Assembly (NCBI GenBank): GCA_002346545.1
Contig: DEAA01000013.1
Location: 127,006-191,005 of the forward strand
DNA length: 64,000 nt
DNA from: Acidobacteria bacterium UBA2994
GTDB lineage: Bacteria > Acidobacteriota > Vicinamibacteria > Vicinamibacterales > UBA8438
Direction: 5' to 3'
Shown here: piece after piece, positions 1 through 8,030 of the stretch
Numbering within the stretch: position 1 is the stretch's first letter
How the letters are laid out: every line of letters starts with the position of its first letter
The notes under the pieces: model-generated
Database searches by the model: none
What the model saw: only the letters and a program-made list of their open reading frames with translations
Told to the model about the DNA's origin: nothing
Program-made: the position numbers and the translations under genes

Positions 1-225
1 TTGTTCGACGACGACCGCAGCCGAGGCGAGCTGATTACCACGTTTCTCGCGGTGCTGGAGATGATCCGGCTGAAGCTGATCCGGGTCTACCAGACCGATA
101 ATTTCGGTCCGATTCGCGTGCACCGCCGCGACCGACCGCCGGACGCCCCGAAGCCGCTCGGAGACGACGCCGTAACCGAAAAGGCCGAGCCCGTAGGGGC
201 CGACGACGAATCTTCTGACTCTTGA
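1..225 (+). CDS. scpA: Segregation and condensation protein A, C-terminal end (partial)
   Basis: Only the last 74 codons are inside the window; the gene continues upstream of base 1. ScpA is the kleisin that bridges SMC heads and binds ScpB in the chromosome condensation complex. The visible stretch (TFLAVLEMIRLKLIRVYQ) matches the winged-helix C-terminal domain of kleisins, followed by a short charged tail typical of the end of the protein. The stop at 223-225 lies 17 bases before the likely scpB start at 243, the usual scpA-scpB order. The identification rests on this C-terminal motif plus the neighbour. The first codon of the window is not the true start. Confidence 0.85.
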   Translation: MFDDDRSRGELITTFLAVLEMIRLKLIRVYQTDNFGPIRVHRRDRPPDAPKPLGDDAVTEKAEPVGADDESSDS

Positions 226-242
226 CGAGCCCCCCGATCCCC

Positions 243-953
243 ATGTCCGACCACGACCATTTGAAACCGATCATCGAGGCGCTCATCTTTGCGTCGCCCG
301 ACCCGGTGACGCCCAAGACGCTCTTCCAGTTGCTCGAGGGCGAGCCGAAGGAAGATGTGGCCAAGGCGGTCGAGATGTTGCAGGCGGACTATGAAGCGCG
401 GGGCGGGCTGCAGATGGTAGAGGTAGCTGGCGGCTATCAGATCTGCACGCGACCCGAGCTGCACGAGTGGGTGCGCCGCCTGTTTCACGAGCAGTCGAAA
501 CAGCGTTTGTCGGTTCAGGCGCTGGAGACGCTCGCGGTCATTGCCTATAAGCAGCCGATCACCGGTCCCGAGATCGCCGACATCCGTGGCGTCAATACAT
601 CCGGCGTCGTCGGTACCTTGCTCGAGCGTCAACTGGTCAAGGTCGTCGGACGGAAGCAGGTTATCGGACGTCCTTTCCTGTACGCCACGACACGCGAGTT
701 CCTGAACCGGTTCGGTCTGGCTGATCTTGAGGATTTGCCAAAGGTTGAAGAGATGGCCGAGGCGCTGGGGATGGAGGTGCCCCCCGCGCTCAGCGTGCCA
801 GGCCCAGCCACCGAACCGCTCCCGTTCGACGAAGACGGTGACGCTGAAGCCGAGGCCGACCCCGTTGACCTCGAGCCAATAGAAGAGGGCACGGGTGTGC
901 CGGAGGTCTCAGATGAGTCCGAAGCGCCCGCCGCCGACGAGCCGGTTCACTAG
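243..953 (+). CDS. scpB: Segregation and condensation protein B
   Basis: 236-residue ScpB, partner of ScpA in the SMC complex. Two winged-helix domains fill about residues 5-170, with the family signature LAVIAYKQPITGPEIADIRG and the later VVGRKQVIGRPFLYATT segment. After about residue 175 the protein has an acidic, low-complexity tail rich in Glu, Asp and Pro, common in this family. I chose ATG 243 rather than TTG 222, which overlaps the scpA stop, because translation from 243 starts at the conserved DHDHLKPIIEALIFAS segment. It is co-directional with scpA and followed closely by rluB, an arrangement (scpA-scpB-rluB-cmk) common in many phyla. Confidence 0.96.
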   Translation: MSDHDHLKPIIEALIFASPDPVTPKTLFQLLEGEPKEDVAKAVEMLQADYEARGGLQMVEVAGGYQICTRPELHEWVRRLFHEQSKQRLSVQALETLAVIAYKQPITGPEIADIRGVNTSGVVGTLLERQLVKVVGRKQVIGRPFLYATTREFLNRFGLADLEDLPKVEEMAEALGMEVPPALSVPGPATEPLPFDEDGDAEAEADPVDLEPIEEGTGVPEVSDESEAPAADEPVH

Positions 954-976
954 AGCAAGTCTAAAGTCAGATCACG

Positions 977-1762
977 ATGGGCAAGCAGACCTCCGACGAG
1001 CCCTCCGGCACGCGCCTGCAGAAGATCATCGCCACTGCTGGCGTGGCCTCTCGACGGGCCGCCGAAGGGTTCATCCGCGACGGGCGGGTCATGGTGAACG
1101 GCCAGGTGGTGAAGACGCTCGGCACCCGGGCCGATCCGGAGGTGGACGAGATCAAGGTCGACGGGCGCCGTGTGGGGCGAGCCGGACGCCGACGCTACTT
1201 GTTGCTCAACAAGCCACGCGGGGTTATCACGACTCGGGACGACCCGCAGAAGCGGCGCACGGTGATGGATCTGATTGCAGGGGTACGCGAGTCGGTCTAT
1301 CCGGTGGGTCGGCTGGACTACGATAGCGAGGGACTGCTGCTGTTGACCAACGACGGCGAGCTGGCGGCCCAGTTGACGCATCCCCGCCACGGCGTCGAGC
1401 GGGTCTACGAGGCCCGCGTCCGAGGCGTGCCCAGCGCGGCGGCTCTGAAGCGGCTAGCCCGCGGCGTCTCGGTGGAGGGTCGACGTACGGCGTCCGCGAC
1501 GGCGCGTCTGCTGGGGGCCGGTCGTGGTCAGCGAGGCGACCAGGCGCTGGTACAGATCGGCATCCGCGAGGGACGGAAGCGTCAGGTGCGGCATATGTGC
1601 GAATCGGTGGGACATCCAGTTGTCCGGCTGCGTCGTGTGCGCATCGGACCTATTCGAGACCAGGGCTTGCGTCCCGGACAGTTTAGGGACCTGACGCCCG
1701 CCGAGGTGCGGGCGCTACGCCGCGCCGTTGACGCCGGCGCGCCGGAGGAACGAACGTCGTGA
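977..1762 (+). CDS. rluB: 23S rRNA pseudouridine synthase, RsuA/RluB family
   Basis: 261-residue pseudouridine synthase that isomerises a uridine in large-subunit rRNA. An N-terminal S4 RNA-binding domain (about residues 12-60, RLQKIIATAGVASRRAAEGF) precedes the catalytic domain. The catalytic motif GRLDYDSEGLLLLTNDG carries the nucleophilic aspartate at position 114. A second conserved block is EGRKRQVRHMCESVGHPV. The RsuA/RluB/RluE subfamily is clear; RluB rather than RsuA is inferred from the scpB neighbour. The stop overlaps the cmk GTG start by four bases (1759-1762), so the two are probably translationally coupled. Confidence 0.93.
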   Translation: MGKQTSDEPSGTRLQKIIATAGVASRRAAEGFIRDGRVMVNGQVVKTLGTRADPEVDEIKVDGRRVGRAGRRRYLLLNKPRGVITTRDDPQKRRTVMDLIAGVRESVYPVGRLDYDSEGLLLLTNDGELAAQLTHPRHGVERVYEARVRGVPSAAALKRLARGVSVEGRRTASATARLLGAGRGQRGDQALVQIGIREGRKRQVRHMCESVGHPVVRLRRVRIGPIRDQGLRPGQFRDLTPAEVRALRRAVDAGAPEERTS

Positions 1763-2451
1763 CGGAGACTTCCCTAACTAGACCCCCAGTGATCGCCATC
1801 GACGGTCCCTCTGGCGCCGGTAAAGGCAGCGTCTCGCGTGCTGTCGCCCAGGCGTTGTCCTGCCGGTATGTCGATACCGGCGCGATGTATCGGGCGGTGG
1901 CCTGGATGGCTGGTCATGAGGGAATTTCGTTCGATGATGAGCCGCTGCTGACCGATCTCTCCGAGCGAGTCGAACTGCGCCTCGCTGGACGGTCGGTCGA
2001 GGTCGAGGGACACGACGTCACCAGTGCCATCCGGACGGCGGAGATCGACAGCGCGGCCGCCCGCGTTGCCCGGGTGCCCGGGGTGAGGGAGGTGCTGGTG
2101 CGCCGGCAGCGGGCCTACGCCGCCACCGGTGGTCTGGTGATGGAAGGGCGTGACATTGGCACCACTGTGTTTCCAGAGGCGGACGTCAAGATCTACCTCG
2201 ACGCTTCGGCCGAGGAGCGGGCCTCGCGGCGTGCCTCGGACCCGGCACACGGGTTGGGAGGCGCTGAGGCCGCGTTGTCGGACGTGGCTACCGCCCTCGA
2301 GGCTCGAGATCACTCGGACCGGACTCGGCAGAACTCGCCACTGACGATGGCCGACGACGCCGTGCTCGTCGACACGACCGGCGTGCCACTCGACGGTGTC
2401 ATCAGGCGGGTGCTGGAGATCGTTCAGACCCGTCTTGGCGCCCTTCCGTAG
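1759..2451 (+). CDS. cmk: Cytidylate kinase
   Basis: 230-residue (d)CMP kinase, which converts CMP and dCMP to their diphosphates with ATP in pyrimidine salvage. The P-loop GPSGAGKG is at residues 16-23, followed by the YVDTGAMYRAVAW substrate-binding segment and the GRDIGTTVFPEADVKIYL motif, all characteristic of the family. Length is normal. The GTG start at 1759 overlaps the rluB stop. The gene ends before a 177-base intergenic stretch that holds a good sigma70-type promoter for rpsA, so cmk is likely the last gene of the scpA-scpB-rluB-cmk operon, though read-through into rpsA (the classical cmk-rpsA pairing) is possible. Confidence 0.96.
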   Translation: MTETSLTRPPVIAIDGPSGAGKGSVSRAVAQALSCRYVDTGAMYRAVAWMAGHEGISFDDEPLLTDLSERVELRLAGRSVEVEGHDVTSAIRTAEIDSAAARVARVPGVREVLVRRQRAYAATGGLVMEGRDIGTTVFPEADVKIYLDASAEERASRRASDPAHGLGGAEAALSDVATALEARDHSDRTRQNSPLTMADDAVLVDTTGVPLDGVIRRVLEIVQTRLGALP

Positions 2452-2477
2452 GGGGCCGTCGGAGCTCCCGATTCAGA

Positions 2478-2506
2478 TTGACGGGTCTCGGTAACTGTCA
2501 TATAGT
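2478..2506 (+). promoter_or_regulatory. Sigma70-type promoter upstream of rpsA
   Basis: TTGACG at 2478-2483 and TATAGT at 2501-2506 are separated by exactly 17 bases. Each hexamer matches the consensus at five of six positions. Transcription would start near 2513, leaving a leader of roughly 115 bases before rpsA. Prediction is from sequence only. Confidence 0.65.
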
Positions 2507-2628
2507 CCGAGGCTTATCGCCAAACGACGGTGGTCGACGCATGGCCTGTGTGGCTCGCGTTGGCGCCCCGTCGTTCTGGCCACCGCGCCCGCACGGGCGT
2601 ACGCACGACACAGGAGATACCCAGTTCC
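2507..2628 (+). promoter_or_regulatory. Leader region of rpsA with a GC hairpin
   Basis: About 115 transcribed bases separate the predicted start from the rpsA ATG. A perfect 6-bp hairpin, CGCCCG-CA-CGGGCG, lies at 2586-2599, about 30 bases before the start codon, and a GGAG Shine-Dalgarno follows at about 2612-2616. In enterobacteria, S1 autoregulates its own translation through a structured leader. Whether this leader does so is inference. Confidence 0.35.
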
Positions 2629-4398
2629 ATGACGAAGGTAGAGGACGCCGAGCAGTCAGCCGGTTCGGAGAAGCCACGGCCGGCGCCGATGATGCTCATG
2701 GCCCGCGACGACGATGAGGATCGCGCGGGACAGCAGGAGTTCGCCGACCTGTTGAAGTTGTACGAAGGAAGCTTCCGGAACATCGCCGAAGGCGAGGTCA
2801 TCAAGGGCACGGTCCTAAAGGTGTCTTCCTCGGAAGTCGTCGTCGATGTGGGCTACAAGTCGGAAGGAATGATCGCGCTCCAGGAGTTCATCGACGAGGA
2901 AGGCGAGTGCATCGTCCAGCCCGGTGACACGGTAGACGTGTTGCTGGAGCGCACAGAGGATCGTGACGGCCATATCGTGCTCTCGCGCGAGAAGGCCGAG
3001 AAGATGAAGATCTGGGACGAGGTCGAGAAGGCCTACGACGACCGTAAGGTGGTCATCGGCCGCGTCATCGAACGGATTAAGGGTGGGCTGGCGGTCGACA
3101 TCGGCGTGCGGGCTTTTCTGCCCGGCTCGCAGGTGGACGTCCGGCCGGTGCGCAACCTCGACGCGCTGCGCGGCGAAGAGCTGCGTATGCGGGTCATTAA
3201 GGTCAACAAGAAGCGCGGCAACATCGTGCTGTCGCGCAAGGTGCTCCTCGAAGAGGAGAACACAGAGAAGAAGAAGCACACGCTCGAGACCCTCGAGGAG
3301 GGCAAGGTACTCCGCGGGGTAGTCAAGAACATCACCGACTACGGCGCGTTCATCGACCTGGGTGGTATCGACGGTCTGCTACATGTCACAGATATGTCAT
3401 GGGGGCGGGCCGCACATCCGTCGGAGCTCTTCAAGGTCAACGACGAAGTCGACATAGTGGTGCTCAAGTTCGACCGCGAGACAGAACGGGTCTCGCTGGG
3501 CTACAAGCAGCTTCACGCCGATCCATGGACCGCGGTGGAAGAGCGCTATGCCGTGGGCATGCGGGTCAGCGGCAAGGTGGTGAGCCTCACCGACTACGGG
3601 GCCTTCATCGAGATCGAGGCTGGCGTCGAGGGGCTCATCCATGTTTCGGAGATGTCCTGGAGCAAGCGGGTCAAGCATCCCTCGAAGCTGCTGAATGTCG
3701 GCGATGAGGTCGAGTCGATGGTGCTCGGCGTCGACCCACAGGCGCGACGGATCTCGCTGGGACTGAAGCAAATCGAGTCAAACCCCTGGCATCAGCTGGC
3801 AGACACCTATGCAATCGGGACTACGCTCACCGGCAAGGTGCGGAACCTCACCGAGTTCGGCGCGTTCGTCGAAGTGGAAGAGGGCATTGACGGGCTCATC
3901 CATATCTCGGATATGTCGTGGAGCAAGCGGCTCAAGCATCCGTCGGAGGTGCTCAAGAAGGGTGACGAGGTCGAGGCGATGGTCCTCAACGTCGACCCCG
4001 ACAACCAGCGCCTGTCGCTTGGGTTAAAGCAGCTCGCCACCGACATTTGGGACGAGTTCTTCGAGAACAACAAGGTCGGGTCGGTGGTCGAGGGGAAGGT
4101 GGTTCGGATTACCAGCTTCGGCGCCTTCGTCGAGTTGGCCGAAGGGATCGAGGGGCTTATCCACGTGTCAGAGTTCGACGAAGAGCACGGCAAGGACAAG
4201 GTCGAGCTCAAGGTGGACGAGGTCACAAGCATGAAGATCATCAAGCTCAGTCCCTCGGAACGGAAGATCGGTCTCAGTATCCGCGCGCTTAAGTCTGACG
4301 ACTACGAGACGGACTGGGAGGAGTTCGGCGGAGGGTCCGGTTCACCTGAGGTGACGCTCGGAGATCACTTCGATCATCTCAAGAACCAGACCAAATAG
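2629..4398 (+). CDS. rpsA: 30S ribosomal protein S1
   Basis: 589-residue S1, which binds mRNA and the 30S subunit to support translation initiation. Six S1 OB-fold repeats can be counted, for example GTVLKVSSSEVVVDVGYKSE (1), RIKGGLAVDIGVRAFLPGSQ (2), NITDYGAFIDLGGIDGLLHV (3), and three further GxVxxxTxxGAFVE(L/I)xxGxEGLIHVSE repeats. The first two are divergent, as usual. ATG 2629 was chosen over the upstream in-frame codon at 2530. It sits about ten bases after a GGAG element, and the extra 33 codons would be low-complexity sequence from the leader. It is followed by an HU/IHF-family gene, the order seen in many bacteria. Confidence 0.96.
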   Translation: MTKVEDAEQSAGSEKPRPAPMMLMARDDDEDRAGQQEFADLLKLYEGSFRNIAEGEVIKGTVLKVSSSEVVVDVGYKSEGMIALQEFIDEEGECIVQPGDTVDVLLERTEDRDGHIVLSREKAEKMKIWDEVEKAYDDRKVVIGRVIERIKGGLAVDIGVRAFLPGSQVDVRPVRNLDALRGEELRMRVIKVNKKRGNIVLSRKVLLEEENTEKKKHTLETLEEGKVLRGVVKNITDYGAFIDLGGIDGLLHVTDMSWGRAAHPSELFKVNDEVDIVVLKFDRETERVSLGYKQLHADPWTAVEERYAVGMRVSGKVVSLTDYGAFIEIEAGVEGLIHVSEMSWSKRVKHPSKLLNVGDEVESMVLGVDPQARRISLGLKQIESNPWHQLADTYAIGTTLTGKVRNLTEFGAFVEVEEGIDGLIHISDMSWSKRLKHPSEVLKKGDEVEAMVLNVDPDNQRLSLGLKQLATDIWDEFFENNKVGSVVEGKVVRITSFGAFVELAEGIEGLIHVSEFDEEHGKDKVELKVDEVTSMKIIKLSPSERKIGLSIRALKSDDYETDWEEFGGGSGSPEVTLGDHFDHLKNQTK

Positions 4399-4419
4399 CG
4401 GTCCGGCACGGAGGACATC

Positions 4420-4782
4420 TTGGCAACAGGCGGCAGCATGACGAAGGCGGCACTGGTTGAGGAAGTGTCTCGCGTCGCCGACCTGACCAAGAAGCACTCG
4501 GAGGTGATCGTCGAGACGGTCTTCCAGAGCATCATTACTGCGCTGCGGCGGGGCGAGAAGATCGAGCTGCGGGGTTTCGGCAGCTTCCGGCTTCGTCAGC
4601 GGGAGCCGCGCAAAGGCCGCAACCCGAAGACGGGCGATAGGGTAGACGTTCCGCCGAAGAAGGTGCCCTACTTCAAACCGGGCAAGGAGCTCAAGGAGCT
4701 CATCAACAAGGAAACGGCGTCCGAGGTCCAGTCGGACAACACGTTCGTCCCACGCGCCGATTCAGGGACCCCCGGCTACTAG
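4420..4782 (+). CDS. HU/IHF-family DNA-binding protein
   Basis: 120-residue nucleoid-associated protein that bends DNA as a dimer. The family core is clear: MTKAALVEEVSRVADLTKKH at the N-terminus, the LRGFGSFRLRQREPRKGRNP arm region and the PPKKVPYFKPGKELKELIN C-terminus. The position after rpsA and the arm sequence resemble IHF beta, but HU cannot be excluded. TTG 4420 is the preferred start because GGAGG at 4410-4414 lies five bases upstream; the ATG at 4438 is too far from that site. The last 20 or so residues are a non-conserved tail. Confidence 0.93.
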   Translation: MATGGSMTKAALVEEVSRVADLTKKHSEVIVETVFQSIITALRRGEKIELRGFGSFRLRQREPRKGRNPKTGDRVDVPPKKVPYFKPGKELKELINKETASEVQSDNTFVPRADSGTPGY

Positions 4783-4807
4783 CGCTCGCCAGTCTGGCGG
4801 TGAGACT

Positions 4808-5305
4808 TTGGAGCGATTGTGGGCCCCCTGGAGGCTCGACTACGTGACCGGTGCCGTGTCGGATGAGGGGTGCGTGTTCTGCGCTGCCCAGGCTGGCGAC
4901 AATGCCGCTGCGCTGATAGTCGCGCGTGGCGAGACCTGCTTCGTCATCCTCAACAAGTATCCCTACAACAACGGTCACATTATGGTGACCCCCAACCGGC
5001 ACATCGGGTCGCTGGCCGACGCGACCGAGGCCGAATTGGGGGAGCTGATGGCGTGGACCCGTCGTGGCGAGATGGGGCTCACTGAGGCGTATCAGCCGCA
5101 CGGGATGAACATCGGGGTGAATCTGGGCCGTCCGGCTGGCGCCGGGGTGCCAGGACATCTCCACGTCCATCTCGTGCCCCGTTGGAACGGCGACACGAAT
5201 TTCATGACCGTGGTGGGGGATACCCGTGTCGTGCCGGAGTCGCCGCCCAAGACGCTGGAGCGGCTCACGCCGATCTTCGCCCGCCTCGCTTCCCAGAACC
5301 GCTAG
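4808..5305 (+). CDS. HIT-family hydrolase/phosphorylase (Ap4A-type)
   Basis: 165-residue histidine-triad protein that probably hydrolyses or phosphorolyses a dinucleoside polyphosphate or AMP derivative. The triad is H117-x-H119-x-H121 (GHLHVHLVPRW). A CxxC pair at residues 22-25 may bind zinc, as in GalT-like HIT proteins, and the N-terminal WAPWRLDYV segment is typical of this branch. TTG 4808 is the only sensible start. The exact substrate cannot be read from sequence. The gene follows the HU/IHF gene by 25 bases. Confidence 0.9.
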   Translation: MERLWAPWRLDYVTGAVSDEGCVFCAAQAGDNAAALIVARGETCFVILNKYPYNNGHIMVTPNRHIGSLADATEAELGELMAWTRRGEMGLTEAYQPHGMNIGVNLGRPAGAGVPGHLHVHLVPRWNGDTNFMTVVGDTRVVPESPPKTLERLTPIFARLASQNR

Positions 5306-5309
5306 CGAG

Positions 5310-5340
5310 TGGCGAAACCTTGCGATGCGCGGTTTCGCCA
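5310..5340. terminator. Perfect stem-loop after the HIT gene
   Basis: TGGCGAAACC (5310-5319) pairs perfectly with GGTTTCGCCA (5331-5340) around an 11-base loop, a few bases after the stop codon at 5303-5305. There is no downstream T-tract, so intrinsic termination is uncertain. The rest of 5306-5508 has no gene; it holds this hairpin and a candidate promoter. Confidence 0.45.
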
Positions 5341-5434
5341 GGACAATGATGGCGTTCCGCCGTTGGCCGAGTCACCAGACACGCCGCGTTCGCCTGGAAC
5401 AACGTTGCGGGTCGGCAAGGCGTCTGAATGCCAG

Positions 5435-5443
5435 TGGTATTAT
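5435..5443 (+). promoter_or_regulatory. Candidate extended -10 promoter for the VWFA-related gene
   Basis: TGGTATTAT gives a TG-N-TATTAT extended -10 element about 65 bases before the downstream ATG. No convincing -35 hexamer is present at the expected distance. Confidence 0.35.
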
Positions 5444-5508
5444 CAAACGGTCAGCGCTCTTGAGGATCCACCGTGGTGAGGCGGGTCCAGATTGAAGGGA
5501 CGGCGACC

Positions 5509-7608
5509 ATGTCCAGCATCCGATGGTGGAGTCCGCGTGCCTTCGTCGCGGGGTCGGTGACGATTCTCTTGATTCTCTTGCTCTGGTCGGCAGCGCCTGG
5601 GCTGGGCGCTGTGCCAGCGGGAGCGCCGCAGCCGCCAGAGGAGCAGCCGTCGACGCAGGCCGAGGGCGGTGACCAACGCGCCGAAGAGACCGACGAGTCC
5701 GAGTCGGACCAGCCGGTGTTCCGGTCCGAGATCAACTACGTCCGCGTTGACGCCATCATCCTCGACGATGATGACAACCCGGTCCTCGACCTCACGGTTG
5801 ACGATTTCGAGATCTTCGAGGACGACATTCCGCAAGAGATCGAGAACTTCGAGCTTATCGAGGTTACTGGCGAGTTTGACTCGGATCTGCCACCGGCTTC
5901 GAGCATCCGGAACGAATACGACCAGGACCGTGAAGCGGCGCGCTCAGACTCCCGCATCTTCGTCTTTTTCCTCGACGACTACCACGTCCGCGACTACAAC
6001 GCGATACGGATGACCGAGCCGCTGGTGGAGTTCGTCCGGACCCAACTCGGGCCGAGCGACCTGGTCGGCGTGATGTATCCGCTGACGCCGCTCTTCGACG
6101 TGCAGCTCACTCGCGACCACGAGCAAGTCATCCGAGCGCTCCAGGCGTTCGAGGGTCGCAAGTGGGATTACGACCCACGGAATACCTATGAATCGCAGTA
6201 CGCCTACTACCCGACCACGGTGGTCGAGAAGATTCGCAACGATGTGAGCCTGTCGGCCCTTAAGGCCCTAGCCATTCATCTGGGGGGGCTACGAGAGGGA
6301 CGTAAATCGGTCATCGTGCTCTCGGAGGGCTACACCGACTACGTGCCGCCACAGCATCGAGACGAGTCGGCGCTGGGCGGCGCGATCGGTCGCGCCGTGA
6401 ACCGTTACAACCCGCTGGCCGGAGAGAGCCGGGCCGAGGAGACAATGCGGTTCTTCGAGGACTCGTCGATGCGGGCCAATCTGGTCTACACCGCCGATGT
6501 CGCTAACCGGAACAACACCAGCCTGTACATGGTCGACCCACGAGGGCTGGCGGTCTATGAATACGACTTGAGCCAGGTCGCGGTTTCCCATGACACCGAT
6601 CAGGCGATGCTCCGGAATCTCCAGGACACCCTCTATGTGCTGGCCGAAGAGAGCGATGGGCGAGCCATCGTCAATAGAAACGACATTGGACCAGGGTTGG
6701 CGCAGATCGTCCGCGACTCGAGTGTGTACTACCTGCTTGGCTACACCTCGTCCGAGCGTCCTACCGACGGCAAGTTCCACGAGGTCGAAGTCAAGGTAAA
6801 GCGCGAGGACGTAACAGTGCGGGCCCGAAAGGGTTACTACGCGCTGACCGAGTCCAACGCAGCCCGGATGCTCGCCCCTCCAAAGCCCCCGGTGCCGACT
6901 GAGATCGACCGGGTGCTGACCACGCTGGCCGAGCCCTCGCGGGGCCGGCTCGTCCGGACCTGGGTGGGGGCCAAGCGGGCTGAGAACGGTAAGACCAGGG
7001 TGCAATTTGTGTGGGAACCGGTGAGCGATCGCCGGAGCCAGAGTCAGGAGTCGGCGTCACAGGTGATGCTGATGGCGATGAGTGACCAGGGGGCCTATTT
7101 TCGCGGTGATCTTCCCGGCGAGAGCCAGACCACTGCCGAGTTCGAGGCCGATCCTGGGGCACTGGAGCTCAACGCCGCCATTGAGGACGAGTTCGGCGAC
7201 GTGATCGACCGGCGGGTGGACGAGGTCGTCGTGCCGGATTTCACCGGTGTCGACCTCATGCTCAGCACGCCAGCCGTGTTTCGGGCGACCAACGCCATCG
7301 AGTTCCGTGAAATCGCCGCCGAGGCCGAGCCGTTGCCGACGGCGACGCGGTACTTCCGGCGGACCGACCAGCTGCTGGTCCGCTTCGAGACCTATACGCC
7401 CGGCGACCTGGTTCGACCTGAGGCACAGCTGCTCAGTCGTGAGGGGACGCCGATTGTGCCCTTAACTGTAGAAGAGGCGCCGGGAGGAGGGCATCAGACG
7501 GCGGTGACGTTGGCGCCGTTCCCCAGGGGTGACTACCTGATCGAGTTGTCGGTGACCGTTGGAGAGGAGCGGGTCCGGGAGCTGGTGGCGTTCCGAATGC
7601 AGGGGTAG
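5509..7608 (+). CDS. Secreted VWFA-related acidobacterial protein
   Basis: 699-residue exported protein resembling the lineage-specific VWFA-related family found expanded in Acidobacteria. A hydrophobic signal segment occupies about residues 12-35 ([19 protein letters not shown]) before a Pro/Glu-rich linker. The conserved core begins with [20 protein letters not shown], continues through [16 protein letters not shown], then a VWA-like region starting with [16 protein letters not shown], with [20 protein letters not shown] near its end. A canonical DxSxS metal site is not evident. ATG 5509 was chosen over GTG 5473 because AAGGGA precedes it at a good distance and the signal peptide starts there. 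Its function is unknown; extracellular or periplasmic adhesion or binding is a family-level guess. Confidence 0.85.
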   Translation: MSSIRWWSPRAFVAGSVTILLILLLWSAAPGLGAVPAGAPQPPEEQPSTQAEGGDQRAEETDESESDQPVFRSEINYVRVDAIILDDDDNPVLDLTVDDFEIFEDDIPQEIENFELIEVTGEFDSDLPPASSIRNEYDQDREAARSDSRIFVFFLDDYHVRDYNAIRMTEPLVEFVRTQLGPSDLVGVMYPLTPLFDVQLTRDHEQVIRALQAFEGRKWDYDPRNTYESQYAYYPTTVVEKIRNDVSLSALKALAIHLGGLREGRKSVIVLSEGYTDYVPPQHRDESALGGAIGRAVNRYNPLAGESRAEETMRFFEDSSMRANLVYTADVANRNNTSLYMVDPRGLAVYEYDLSQVAVSHDTDQAMLRNLQDTLYVLAEESDGRAIVNRNDIGPGLAQIVRDSSVYYLLGYTSSERPTDGKFHEVEVKVKREDVTVRARKGYYALTESNAARMLAPPKPPVPTEIDRVLTTLAEPSRGRLVRTWVGAKRAENGKTRVQFVWEPVSDRRSQSQESASQVMLMAMSDQGAYFRGDLPGESQTTAEFEADPGALELNAAIEDEFGDVIDRRVDEVVVPDFTGVDLMLSTPAVFRATNAIEFREIAAEAEPLPTATRYFRRTDQLLVRFETYTPGDLVRPEAQLLSREGTPIVPLTVEEAPGGGHQTAVTLAPFPRGDYLIELSVTVGEERVRELVAFRMQG

Positions 7609-7621
7609 GTCGAGCGGCCAG

Positions 7622-8023
7622 ATGGAGAAGATCCGGGTCATCATCGCCAAACCGGGGCTCGACGGTCACGACCGTGGGGCCAAGGTCATCGCCCGTGCCC
7701 TGCGAGACGAGGGTATGGAGGTGATCTATACCGGCCTTCGCCAGACGCCCGAGCAGATCGTCGAGGCCGCGCTCCAGGAGGACGCCGGCGTGATCGGGCT
7801 GTCGATCCTGTCTGGTGCCCACAACCACGTGTGTCCCCGGGTCATGGAGCTGCTTAAGGAGAAGGGCCTCGACGACGTGCTGGTGGTGGTGGGAGGCATC
7901 ATTCCGGATGTGGATCTGCCTGGCCTGTGCGACATCGGAATCGAGGGGGTGTTCCAGCCAGGGACGCCGATGCGCGACATCGTGACCTTCATCCGAGAAC
8001 ATCACCGCCCGATGCCTGCCTGA
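7622..8023 (+). CDS. B12-binding subunit, methylmalonyl-CoA mutase C-terminal domain type
   Basis: 133-residue stand-alone cobalamin-binding domain. The B12 signature D14-x-H16-x-x-G19 ([15 protein letters not shown]) supplies the lower axial histidine, with the [11 protein letters not shown] and [11 protein letters not shown] blocks that complete the Rossmann-like fold. It corresponds to the small subunit of a split methylmalonyl-CoA (or related acyl-CoA) mutase. The catalytic TIM-barrel subunit is not in this window; the MeaB chaperone and the epimerase are about 26 kb downstream. ATG 7622 fits the family N-terminus ([12 protein letters not shown]). It starts 13 bases after the VWFA-related gene and may be cotranscribed with the receiver gene that follows. 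Confidence 0.9.
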   Translation: MEKIRVIIAKPGLDGHDRGAKVIARALRDEGMEVIYTGLRQTPEQIVEAALQEDAGVIGLSILSGAHNHVCPRVMELLKEKGLDDVLVVVGGIIPDVDLPGLCDIGIEGVFQPGTPMRDIVTFIREHHRPMPA

Positions 8024-8030
8024 GGACCTG

